This document shows positions 10,001-17,681 of a stretch of DNA of 18,804 nucleotides, in pieces (position 1 is the first letter of the stretch; each line of letters starts with the position of its first letter). The notes beneath the pieces were generated by a model that was given only the letters and a program-made list of their open reading frames with translations, had not been told where the DNA came from and ran no database searches. The translations under genes were made by a program, and so were the position numbers. Source of the DNA: Stramenopiles sp. TOSAG23-6 (taxonomy: Eukaryota; Sar); the NCBI GenBank assembly GCA_900128565.1, contig LT636059.1:1-18804 (forward strand), given 5' to 3'.

Positions 10001-12218
10001 AGCCAATGATTTATGGAATGATTATATCGTCTCTAGTTTAGGTACATTGCGTACTATTTCTACCCAGCATGTTATTCGCCATCTTATCAAGGATGTTGGA
10101 AATCAAGTTAATCGTATATATCACGAAGGTCAAATTGATCACGCTGAAATGGAATTAATGGAAAGTGCAGTCCATGAATGCCATAGACGCTTACGCAACA
10201 AGCCACCTACCTCGGGTGCTCCAAAGAAAAAAGAGCTCTTGAGATCTGTACCATTTATGCATTACCTTGAAGAGAGCCATTCTGAATATTTTGATAATTT
10301 ATTGAGCAAAATGACCGAAGAACATTTTGATCGCGGAAGTGCTTTGCTAAAGCAAGGAGATCCGGTAAGTGGTTGTTTTCTGATTACGTGTGGCACAGCT
10401 CGTGTCATGTATCACTCTGAAACTACACCACACGATGCTCGCACTTTAATTCACGAAAAAGGAGAGGAACAAAAGAAGAAACAAAAGAAGCGCAGAGGCT
10501 TCATCGGATCATATCCAAGCGAGGTGAAGAATGTAAAGAACCACAAGTTCAGTAATGAAATCCCCGATAGTAATTTAACGGATATTCAAGTAGTTATCAG
10601 TGACAAAGATGGTTTATCACCAAGGACCTTAAAGGTTGTCACTCCAAAGCGTTCAAAACTATCACCACGAAGGAGCAATATCGAAAAGGAAGGAGGAAGA
10701 AAAGGTAGCATGTATAATTTATCGTTGCCTGAAATTGAAGAGCGGTATGGTACATCTATGTTGCAACTAGGTCCGGGCCAAATAGCTGGGTCTTTGTGTG
10801 TTATAACCCATGGACACATTTTTGCATCAATTATTGCAAATACATATTGCATTGCATATTTTATTCCTGCAAGTGAAATATGGAAGATGTTTCGTGTTGT
10901 TAGTGGCAGCATCGAAGCCGAGTGTAGAGATACAGTGACTAATGGACATCATAGGCGATCACATAATAGACTATCACATAGACTTGTCAAAGCAACAAAA
11001 TTAGTTCGAACATTGTCACAATTTGCGTTGAAATCTATGAATAAAGCTGTAGAATCCATTTCTGGAAGTTCCAGTGTTGTTGCGATGAATAAAAAAGGCG
11101 AGGAAACGACAAGAGGGCAAATAATGAAGGGGAAAGTAATCGCACGTGAAGCCCAGGCTAGGCGCATGTTGCATACTGGAAATACAACCACTGAAATCAA
11201 CGAGCAAAGGCTTCATTCACCCAATAATACAAGACATCAAATTTCAAGAACGTATTCAAATCCTATGATAATTTCTTCGCCATCACCACCAGGATCACCA
11301 ACGTCAGAACTACCTCGATCACCAAGAAGCAGATCACCAGGATCGCCAACGTCAGAACTACCTCGATCACCAAGAAGCAGATCACCAAAATTTCGTTTCA
11401 ATAATGTGTCTACCACAGAAAAGGTTATTGAAGTTAAAAAAAGTGGGAGTGCAAATAGAGCATTGAATGAACAAAGTGTATTAAATGGGGAAGATACAGA
11501 TGATTCCATCATGTCTTTGGAAAATGTTCACCACTCTGAGAAAGAAGATCAAATACTTGTTGTAGAAGAAGCTTTCTGTAAGGAAGCTGCTGTTATGGCT
11601 TCAATAATTCTTCCTCACATCAGAGATCATTTTCCTGGTCAGAGTTATGATCGTCTTCGTGAGACGTTTGCTCTTTCAGAATTACGTTGCCCAACACCAG
11701 GTATCAAGTATAGACTACATACAGCCTTTCTATTAATTACAGGAAATTTAGTAAGTGAAAATGGATATAGTCATTCACCATTAAGCTTACGACAGAAGAA
11801 AGTTTCCCATTCTATTGTTCAATTTCATTCTCCACGAAATTGTCCTAATTGGAGGCTTGGATTGCCATGGGATTGTATCTTTGGATTTGATGAGCATGGA
11901 GAACATCCGCGTATTTTACAATTGAGATATTCCAAGGGATTTCGTACAATGCCTGGAATGGTACCAATGGGAGGAATAATGAACACTAGTATGAATCGCT
12001 CACCACCATCGCAGCTGGAGAAACATTTGAAAAACTTTTCTTGTACATTTTCATCAGGAATTTAAATTGTTTATTTTTGTACCAAATTTCGTACCTAACG
12101 ATTTTTTTCCACATAATTTTTTCACAATACATCGTCTGTCCACAAAAAGAAATTTGCTTCATCGGTTCCAAGTAAAAATAGAAAAAAGAAACACCTAACG
12201 ATTAATACACAGATATGA
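7015..12218 (+). CDS. Na+/H+ exchanger (CPA1, SOS1/NHE-like) with C-terminal cyclic-nucleotide-binding-like domain; spliced, one assembly frameshift
   Basis: Exons: 7015..7437, 7537..9289, 9384..9899, 9996..12042, 12133..12218, about 1600 residues, larger than plant SOS1. An N-terminal signal-like segment is followed by the transport domain with A-T-D-P-V-A-V (TDP near residue 201), E-S-L-F-N-D-G (ND near 230) and W-S-G-L-R-G-A-V-G. It should exchange Na+ (or K+) for H+ across the plasma or an internal membrane. The cytosolic half has helices with AHDEVIHQL and LIKDVGNQVN, then a cNMP-binding-like fold (HFDRGSALLKQGD...GTARVMY near 10315-10412 and LQLGPGQIAGSLCVIT near 10760). The fold is split by about 110 mostly polar residues and lacks the Arg of the phosphate-binding cassette. 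A Ser/Pro-rich linker follows. The frame shifts by one at the N-containing run 8756..8762; the second frame continues openly, so I treat this as an assembly error. The C-terminal end is uncertain. Confidence 0.9.
7438..7536 (+). other. Introner-family intron 2 (Na+/H+ exchanger), apparent GT...AT borders
   Basis: This 99-nt phase-0 intron opens GTATGTTTTATTTTTTTCAA, has core CGTACGAAATTTTGTACCTAAC and ends CCAAAATACAT. Exon 1 ends in codon TAT (L-P-A-L-I-Y) and exon 2 begins GCT TCG TCA (A-S-S-H-K-V-D-Y-H). From the end of L-P-A-L-x-[FY] to the conserved P-G-V-L-I this gives 28 residues, the same spacing I recall for plant SOS1. The first AG downstream (7551-7552) is out of frame with this donor. 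A weaker donor at 7442 with that AG would restore frame but shorten the segment by four residues. Confidence 0.8.
9290..9383 (+). other. Introner-family intron 3 (Na+/H+ exchanger), apparent GT...AT borders
   Basis: This 94-nt phase-0 intron opens GTACGATTTCATAATGAATTT, has a core with two N bases at the consensus C positions (GTANCTAANG at 9341-9350) and ends TTTCACGATACAT. Exon 1 ends ATG CAT and exon 2 begins TGC TTT ATT CAA GCA CAC GAT (C-F-I-Q-A-H-D). CAT stands on both sides of the removed piece. Using the first downstream AG (TTCAAG) with this donor puts the next exon out of frame with a quick stop. Confidence 0.8.
9900..9995 (+). other. Introner-family intron 4 (Na+/H+ exchanger), canonical GT...AG
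   Basis: This 96-nt phase-0 intron opens GTACCTTTTCATTATGAAATTT, has core GAAATTTTGTACCTAACGA and ends TTCCACAACACAG. Exon 1 ends in AGG, exon 2 starts GAT AAA GCC, and the frame continues unbroken (E-S-A-R / D-K-A-N-D-L-W). It is the only clear copy here with ordinary GT-AG ends. Confidence 0.88.
11292..11387 (+). repeat. 48-bp tandem repeat, two copies, in exchanger coding sequence
   Basis: Two nearly identical in-frame 48-bp units encode a 16-residue unit of the form GSPTSELPRSPRSRSP. They differ at one visible base (GGATCACCA versus GGATCGCCA). The repeat lies in the Ser/Pro/Arg-rich linker after the nucleotide-binding-like domain and supplies several SP sites that could be phosphorylated. 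Confidence 0.9.
12043..12132 (+). other. Introner-family intron 5 (Na+/H+ exchanger 3' end), apparent GT...AT borders
   Basis: This 90-nt phase-1 intron opens GTACATTTTCATCAGGAATTT, has core GTACCAAATTTCGTACCTAACG and ends TTTTCACAATACAT. Without splicing the exchanger would stop inside the intron at 12065. Joining T (12042) to CG (12133) gives a Lys/Ser-rich tail (S-S-V-H-K-K-K-F-A-S-S) and a stop at 12216-12218. Splicing at the first AG (12148-12149) would make an immediate TAA, so the protein would end two residues after the intron. Confidence 0.75.
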
Positions 12219-12284
12219 TTGAATGTAAACATATATAAATTTCAGGAAGTCAAAATGTTTTTATTTTGTGTGAAATAAACTATT

Positions 12285-12384
12285 ATAAAAACACGAAATA
12301 TGTTTTTNANTTTNTCTATTTTTNGTATCAGTCTTNATAAAAATACGAAATATGTTTTTAATTTTCTCTATTTTTGCATCAGTC
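12285..12384. repeat. 52-bp direct duplication, first copy filled with N bases
   Basis: ATAAAAACACGAAATATG begins at 12285 and ATAAAAATACGAAATATG at 12337. The rest of each unit matches (ATTTTCTCTATTTTT...CATCAGTC). Five N bases (12308-12336) fall only in the first copy. The second copy overlaps the 3' end of the next gene (stop at 12379). Either a real tandem duplication or an assembly joint. Confidence 0.7.
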
Positions 12385-13233
12385 AATAATTTGGAGTAGT
12401 GCTGAAGCTAAGAGAGGAATGAGAGTGCGGTAAGTTTCAACGACTGCATTTTGAATTGCTTCATCCAAAATAGCTCTATCAGCAGTTAACGGAGGGAAGC
12501 CTGCTAATTCTCTATAATTTCTAATACGATTTCTTCTGGTTTCTTCAACCTCATCATCCGTTTTATCTGGAAGTGCCCTGTGTATGTCAAACACTTCTTC
12601 TAATATTCCATCGATCCTAAATATTTCTTCGTCTAGTTCTACACTGTCGCAAAGTGGTGTCGTTAAGTCTTTCCCTTGGTATATTTTCATTGACTTACCT
12701 TTAATCAACAGGTTGTCCACGCTTTTCTGTTCATTTATTGTTGTCACAGGAGTAAGACTTGTTTGAGTTGAACAAGTATTCGATAAACTCAAATTTCTAG
12801 ATATTTTGCTACCTCTTTTATCTTTTCTGAATTCCGTTTCATTCTGAAGATTTTGCAGAGCTTCTGCACTAGTGGAATTGTCACAATATTTATAATTGGG
12901 AAATATACCTTTACCGCAAACGCGTAGATATGGGAAATGAGAGGTCCACTCGGAACACTCTGGTTTTCGCTGTGTCCATATTTGTTGAGAACGTATATGC
13001 TCACGCAAGTCTAGAGCATGCACACCCTCACTTTGGTTGTTATCTAGAGTATTATATCGAGAAGTATCAATGTCTGTGCTCTTTTCCTCTGTACATTTAC
13101 CTTTCTGATTCTTATTGTTTCTATCAGGGAAAGAGCATGAAGCAAATAGTTCATCATCAATAGCTGCAATAATGTTTTCAACCTTGGTTGTAGAACGACA
13201 ATGCTCCTCTGCAAGGACTGATTCAAAATCCAT
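12379..13233 (-). CDS. Hypothetical protein, 284 residues
   Basis: I recognise no domain. The ATG at 13233 opens M-D-F-E-S-V-L-A-E-E-H. The first 180 residues are polar and low in hydrophobics, probably disordered, and include a Trp/Tyr-containing patch (SEWTSHFPYLRVCGKG). The last 95 residues look folded and mostly helical: acidic DSVELDEEIFRIDGILEEVFDIHRAL, a charged DEVEETRRNRIRNYREL, then ELAGFPPLTADRAILDEA and a hydrophobic helix TLIPLLASALLQIID. Codon use and base composition match neighbouring genes, and the frame is long and complete, so it is likely real. It is tail-to-tail with the exchanger (160 bp apart) and lies 140 bp downstream of the RhoGEF gene on the same strand. Confidence 0.7.
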   Translation of the reverse strand: MDFESVLAEEHCRSTTKVENIIAAIDDELFASCSFPDRNNKNQKGKCTEEKSTDIDTSRYNTLDNNQSEGVHALDLREHIRSQQIWTQRKPECSEWTSHFPYLRVCGKGIFPNYKYCDNSTSAEALQNLQNETEFRKDKRGSKISRNLSLSNTCSTQTSLTPVTTINEQKSVDNLLIKGKSMKIYQGKDLTTPLCDSVELDEEIFRIDGILEEVFDIHRALPDKTDDEVEETRRNRIRNYRELAGFPPLTADRAILDEAIQNAVVETYRTLIPLLASALLQIID

Positions 13234-13373
13234 AAAGCATAAGAAGTTTCTTCAAAGAATGAGATTACTCTGTCTGTGTGTTGTTGTTTTTTCCCGATTT
13301 GTTCTGTTTTGAACTTTTGACAGACATCAAAATTTGAAATTTTTAAATTTAATTAATTTTTATTTGTTTGGTT

Positions 13374-15716
13374 TTAAAATCGTATTTTTCTTCGGTGTTT
13401 TTTTCTAGATAAGGGTTTCGATTCAAATACAAATTTATCATGATTAGGGTTAGGCTTACTACCCCTATTTTTTTCAAATTTATGTTTCTTAATTAACTCC
13501 CGCATGCTTNCATGTAAATGTTTTGTTTCCGTTCTATATTTTTCCGTTGAACTAGGGTTAGGGTTAGAACTTTCTCTATCACTGATAGCCATGCCATTAT
13601 TTTCATTGAATTCTTCATGCAAAATAGATAGTGAGTTTTCATATGAATTTTTATAAGAAAGATATTCTGCTTCTGTGATGATACCGTCTCCATTAAGGTC
13701 CATTGCACGAAATGAAGGAAGTTTTGTACCAAATTTCCTATTAGGGTTAGGGTTACCAACAAAATTATTACTATTTTTCGTTTTCAATCTTTTATTAGAT
13801 TTCTTCTTACCATCGGTCACATTAACGGGGGTTATATTGTACTTGTTACTACTGGGAACGTATAAAGACGAAGCGCGAATCATTTTTAAATTTTTCATAT
13901 CTTTTTGAAGCGTCTCTCCTCCAGACAATCCGAAATTGAGAATATCTTTACCCATTAGTGGAAGACTCTTTGTATGGCTTAACTTGTTGTTAAATGGTGT
14001 ATACCCAGAATATTTTCTGATACTGCTAGCATTACTCAAGTTACTCTCAGATCTACTAAATTCATAGACCCCTTTTTCTTGAGTAGGTTTAATCAATCCT
14101 TCACGTAAAGATTTCTGTATGAAATCATCACTATCTTCATCACTCAAATGTTTCCCCCTATTACCTCTATTTCTTGGTGTTGGCGGTGCCATTCTTGACA
14201 TTTTCTTTGTATTACTATCATCATTCCGACCAACATCCAACCCTAACCCCAACCCAAATCCAGATTGTTGAACTTCAGTATTCATCGTATCTAATTTACT
14301 TGAAATTCCTTGGAGAGATTCACTTCTACAAACTACTGCATGACTTCTGCGTCTACTGCCACGTCTCGTTTTCACATTTTTACCTCCACTTAAAGCAGAC
14401 GCCATTGTGGTTTTGGTTATGGTAGGCGAATTAACCCGGCGACTATGAAGCATTTTCCGCAGAGGGGACGGAAGTTTTGGTGCATCATCTACTACATCCT
14501 TTTTGGAATCAATTGATACAGCTAAATGGCTAGTTCCTTTTGCCGCAACGGCCAATTCAGCTACAGATGGAAGATTCGTTCCCGCTACAGGTAACGCTTC
14601 ATTATTATATTGAGCTAATGAAGATTTTTGAATTAACAGTACTTTGGCCTTATCAACCGCCTCACTAATGGATTCAACCCAAGCTTCTTTTGTAAAGACA
14701 GAATCTGCACGAAGAATATGAGCACCTGATGGACTAACAAGTGCAAAACAGCGAGCATCATTTGTATATTTCTCAGCCTCTCTCGAAGACAAATTTGTAA
14801 CAAGATCAACCACTCTTTGAATATCGCCTCTGACATCGATCGTTTCAAGTGCAAGAACATGCGACAGTGTGACAGTTCCTGAAAAATTGCCTGTAGTACC
14901 ATATGCTAAAGTATCATTGAAAAGCAAGAAAACCCGTTGGCTAAAACCACCACTGTGTTTTCGTTTCCAAAGAGTGCCTTCTTTGATAAGAGTTCTATTC
15001 AGCGATGGTTCCAATTTGACACTTTGTCCACGAAATCTGTGACGCAACTGTAGAGCAGCTGTTGCTTCTTCCTTGACTGCCATGAACTCTTCACATTTCT
15101 TTGTACTTTCCATCACACCTTCAATAGCTGCTTCTAAAGCCTTACGACGCGGATGGTCGGGCTGATCAGGGTGAGTAAATTTCAATAATTCCCTTAGTAG
15201 TAATGTATATCGAGGTAGACGTTGAACTGGCTTTATAAGTAAAGAACCCATTGATTGACCATGACCTAATGTTCGCCGTCGGTTAGTGGACTTGACATGC
15301 ATTCCACGGTTAGCACAAAACTTCGCAAAACGTCTATTCTTTCTTAGTAATTTGTCTACTAGATCTAAAGATTCTTCACAATTTTCGTAATACATATGAT
15401 ACATTTTGAAAAATGGTGAAAATTCACAAAAAACACGACCTACATCACCTTCAACACCTACCAATTCTAAATCTGAGAGCAATTTCTTATTCAATTCATA
15501 AATAAGTTCTACATTTGAAAATACGTCGCGGATATCATTAAGTGAAATGGTTGGTTTTCCATTCAGAGCCAAGTCACGCAAAGGCTGCACAAACTTCTCC
15601 ACTAAAGTTCGAAGATCGGCCACATAAGCCTTTTCACTGCGAATTGCTTCACTAGCAACTGCATTGAGCATTGATAAGATCTCATCAGGGTCATAATCGA
15701 GGTAATTAAACCCCAT
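13374..15716 (-). CDS. RhoGEF (DH-PH) with C-terminal EF-hand
   Basis: The protein is 780 residues from the ATG at 15716. The DH domain spans about residues 17-215: the first conserved helix contains SEKAYVADLRTLVEKFVQPL and the third contains LLIKPVQRLPRYTLLLREL (159-177), the signature of Dbl-family exchange factors that load Rho/Rac GTPases. A PH domain follows (about 243-357), with the usual C-terminal helix Trp (W346 in KEAWVESI). The long tail is Ser/Asn/Lys-rich and probably disordered, with a single canonical EF-hand loop at 673-684 (D-L-N-G-D-G-I-I-T-E-A-E) and a basic end (SRKKHRRKIRF). I infer a calcium-sensitive Rho activator. Four telomere-type repeats fall in the tail's coding sequence, giving LGLGL and NPNP peptides. 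One N at 13510 leaves a residue unknown. Confidence 0.92.
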   Translation of the reverse strand: MGFNYLDYDPDEILSMLNAVASEAIRSEKAYVADLRTLVEKFVQPLRDLALNGKPTISLNDIRDVFSNVELIYELNKKLLSDLELVGVEGDVGRVFCEFSPFFKMYHMYYENCEESLDLVDKLLRKNRRFAKFCANRGMHVKSTNRRRTLGHGQSMGSLLIKPVQRLPRYTLLLRELLKFTHPDQPDHPRRKALEAAIEGVMESTKKCEEFMAVKEEATAALQLRHRFRGQSVKLEPSLNRTLIKEGTLWKRKHSGGFSQRVFLLFNDTLAYGTTGNFSGTVTLSHVLALETIDVRGDIQRVVDLVTNLSSREAEKYTNDARCFALVSPSGAHILRADSVFTKEAWVESISEAVDKAKVLLIQKSSLAQYNNEALPVAGTNLPSVAELAVAAKGTSHLAVSIDSKKDVVDDAPKLPSPLRKMLHSRRVNSPTITKTTMASALSGGKNVKTRRGSRRRSHAVVCRSESLQGISSKLDTMNTEVQQSGFGLGLGLDVGRNDDSNTKKMSRMAPPTPRNRGNRGKHLSDEDSDDFIQKSLREGLIKPTQEKGVYEFSRSESNLSNASSIRKYSGYTPFNNKLSHTKSLPLMGKDILNFGLSGGETLQKDMKNLKMIRASSLYVPSSNKYNITPVNVTDGKKKSNKRLKTKNSNNFVGNPNPNRKFGTKLPSFRAMDLNGDGIITEAEYLSYKNSYENSLSILHEEFNENNGMAISDRESSNPNPSSTEKYRTETKHLHXSMRELIKKHKFEKNRGSKPNPNHDKFVFESKPLSRKKHRRKIRF
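13444..13454 (-). repeat. Telomere-type repeat in RhoGEF coding sequence (short)
   Basis: TTAGGGTTAGG on the plus strand, so the coding strand reads CCTAACCCTAA; it encodes K-P-N-P-N. Confidence 0.7.
13552..13568 (-). repeat. Telomere-type repeat in RhoGEF coding sequence
   Basis: CTAGGGTTAGGGTTAGA on the plus strand. The coding strand reads AACCCTAACCCTAG and encodes S-N-P-N-P-S. Confidence 0.85.
13741..13755 (-). repeat. Telomere-type repeat in RhoGEF coding sequence
   Basis: TTAGGGTTAGGGTTA on the plus strand. The coding strand reads AACCCTAACCCTAA and encodes G-N-P-N-P-N-R. Confidence 0.85.
14239..14255 (-). repeat. Telomere-like repeat, opposite orientation, in RhoGEF coding sequence
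   Basis: AACCCTAACCCCAACCC on the plus strand. Here the G-rich strand is the coding strand, giving G-L-G-L-G-L-D. It is imperfect (one CCCCAA unit). Confidence 0.6.
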
Positions 15717-15878
15717 GCCAAATCTAATCTATGCTACTATATTATTCTATAGAATAGAGATCAGATCGGATCTATAGATCGAGAGATCTCAGTATTTTTC
15801 AAACGCAAACAAAGTTAAAAAAAAAAAATATGTTTGGAACAGGTTTGCGCCAAATTTTTATTTTTTATTTTTTATTTT

Positions 15879-17318
15879 TCAAAGATGATCACTCGATAAA
15901 AATAAATCATTAATTTCTTTGTCTGGATCCCCAAAAAAAATATCTTCACTACTAGATTCATTGCTACTACTATTAAAGGGAGGATCATTTTTTTTGTTAT
16001 TTTTAAAATGAATCGACATATTATTATGTGTAGAGCTTGAAATACTTGGATTCATTGTATTCTCATTAACAGTAGGGTTGTGGCTATTTATATTTATTTG
16101 ACTTTTAGTATCTTTTGTGTTTTCTATGTCTTTTGATTCATTTGTTTCATTTGATTCATTTGTTTCATTTGATTCATTCGTTCCATTTGATTCATTCGAT
16201 TCATTTGTTTCATTTGATTCATTCGTTTCATTTGATTTTAGTGGGATTTCTAAAGATTTATTTTCTAATGTTTCATGGGAACTCTGAATGTTAGTATTTT
16301 GATGGACAGTTTCGTTTACAGATATTAAAGGTATAGAATCTTCTGTTCTCATTGCAACGGCTACAGCAGCAGCTGAAGAGCCAATTCCGACTCGAGGTAA
16401 TGGAGACTTTGTATCCTCCGAAACACGAAATCCTTTTTCTTTACACTTTTTGAAATGATCACTTGCGATTTCTACAATGTCAAATGTTGATAGTAATTTA
16501 GATAAGACATTTTCAGGGACTATTTTAGCTTCAACGTTTCTCGCTGCTGCGTCAATAAGCCGTTTCAACCTTGGTTTGCTCTGCTGAAGAAAATCGACAA
16601 CATCATATAGTAACTCAGTCGGTTTTTCTTTTGAATCTAGCATCTCATTTACCATATCTCCATATAATTCAGCCTGAGATTCTACAACTAATAGGTCATT
16701 GAGGAGTTTCTGATTAGCATCAGATGGAATATTTTGGACCGTTTCGCTTAGAACAGACACATTTTCAACTGGCAATGCCGATATTTCACTTTTTTTCGGA
16801 GTTGCCGATATTTCACTTTTTTTCGGAGTTGCCGATATTTCACTTTTTTTCGAAGCTACCTTGTCGTGGGTTATGCCCATATTTTCCAATCTAGAGTAAA
16901 TATCATGAAATGCTCTACGGTTATCGTTACTATATTTGTCCTGTGGTGTATCTTCTAGTGTTTCTTTCCATTTTTTGATGAGTTGCAAAGCTTTACTTTG
17001 TGCAGTTGGACCTTTAGAGCAACGGGCAACTCCCTCAATAAGAATAAGAATATCGGAATTTACTATCATAGTGTGCACTTGAGTATCAGCTTTCTCCATT
17101 AGTTTTTCGATAAGTCCAAGAGTTAGTAAAATTATATTCTCATTTCGTTGGAGTAACCGTTGTGCTACTGTACTGAGTACAAGGTCCAAATTTTGCACGT
17201 CTTCTGCAATCAAATCACAAATATTTGTTTGTGTCTTACCTGTCGCCTCAACTTCACCTGTTGTTGCACGGAGGATGAGTTCTACAATAGGCAGATCTAC
17301 ATCCCCCTCTCTTGACAT
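15879..17318 (-). CDS. VHS-GAT domain sorting adaptor (TOM1/GGA-like)
   Basis: The protein is 479 residues from the ATG at 17318. Residues about 8-145 form a VHS domain (VELILRATT, DLIAEDVQNLDLVLSTVAQRL, ENIILLTLGLIEKLMEKA, ALQLIKKWKETL), which binds sorting signals or ubiquitin at endosomes or the trans-Golgi. Residues about 200-295 match a GAT three-helix bundle (NDLLVVESQAELYGDMVNEML, LLYDVVDFLQQSKPRLKRLIDAA), which in TOM1/GGA binds ubiquitin or ARF/Tollip. Between them lie three 9-residue repeats. The tail is Asn/Ser/Glu/Thr-rich with DPPFN, EDIFFGD and INDLFLSSDHL, resembling acidic-Phe/Leu motifs that recruit adaptors or clathrin. No GAE ear domain is present, so it is closer to TOM1-type than GGA. 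The DPF/DLF reading is inference. Confidence 0.88.
   Translation of the reverse strand: MSREGDVDLPIVELILRATTGEVEATGKTQTNICDLIAEDVQNLDLVLSTVAQRLLQRNENIILLTLGLIEKLMEKADTQVHTMIVNSDILILIEGVARCSKGPTAQSKALQLIKKWKETLEDTPQDKYSNDNRRAFHDIYSRLENMGITHDKVASKKSEISATPKKSEISATPKKSEISALPVENVSVLSETVQNIPSDANQKLLNDLLVVESQAELYGDMVNEMLDSKEKPTELLYDVVDFLQQSKPRLKRLIDAAARNVEAKIVPENVLSKLLSTFDIVEIASDHFKKCKEKGFRVSEDTKSPLPRVGIGSSAAAVAVAMRTEDSIPLISVNETVHQNTNIQSSHETLENKSLEIPLKSNETNESNETNESNESNGTNESNETNESNETNESKDIENTKDTKSQININSHNPTVNENTMNPSISSSTHNNMSIHFKNNKKNDPPFNSSSNESSSEDIFFGDPDKEINDLFLSSDHL
16133..16236 (-). repeat. Ser-Asn-Glu-Thr microsatellite in VHS-GAT gene
   Basis: Degenerate units of TTTGATTCA / TTTGTTTCA alternate over about 100 bp. 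They encode residues 363-395 as repeats of the triplets S-N-E and T-N-E with occasional substitutions (S-N-G). The array stays in frame. Confidence 0.9.
16777..16857 (-). repeat. 27-bp tandem repeat, three copies, between VHS and GAT domains
   Basis: Three head-to-tail in-frame units beginning GCCGATATTTCAC, the first two identical and the third changed at its end. They encode K-K-S-E-I-S-A-[TL]-P three times (about residues 157-183). Confidence 0.92.
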
Positions 17319-17681
17319 CTTTGATTTCTTTTGAATTCAATTGATTACTTACTTCTTTTCTTTTTTACCCTCGCGACTGTGAATTATTTCTCAGAGTTTG
17401 CTAGATGGAATTGGACATCGACGAATTGACGACATCGATCAAAATCAAAAAAAATGACATTCGATTTATTTCACAGTTACAAAAAAGAACTGTATCCTTG
17501 CTATTATAGGTAGTAATAAGGATACTATCGCAAACAAGTATTCATTCAACCGTTGACCTTCACTCCTTACTAAGTGATCAGTCAAAAATATTACCGCTAA
17601 CTAAAGGTTAGAAATGTTAACGCAACTAGGTTTGATAAGTAAATAGTTTCAATATCTATCGATTGACTTTTTTTTTTATTC
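17319..17681. other. Divergent intergenic region
   Basis: This 363-bp region lies between the start codons of the VHS-GAT gene (-) and the TPR gene (+). I see no ORF or RNA gene. TTGAATTCAATT at 17331-17342 matches the centre of the palindrome in the AIM24/exchanger promoter. AGTAATAAGGATA and TAGTTAGC-like words occur, but nothing I can assign. Confidence 0.45.

Noticed and set aside
15717-15878. GATC-rich stretch near 15758-15790 as a regulatory palindrome
   Set aside because: Several GATC/AGATCT words occur but no extended symmetry; likely low complexity.
16133-16236. CRISPR-like array
   Set aside because: Units are 9-18 bp, degenerate, coding and lack spacers.
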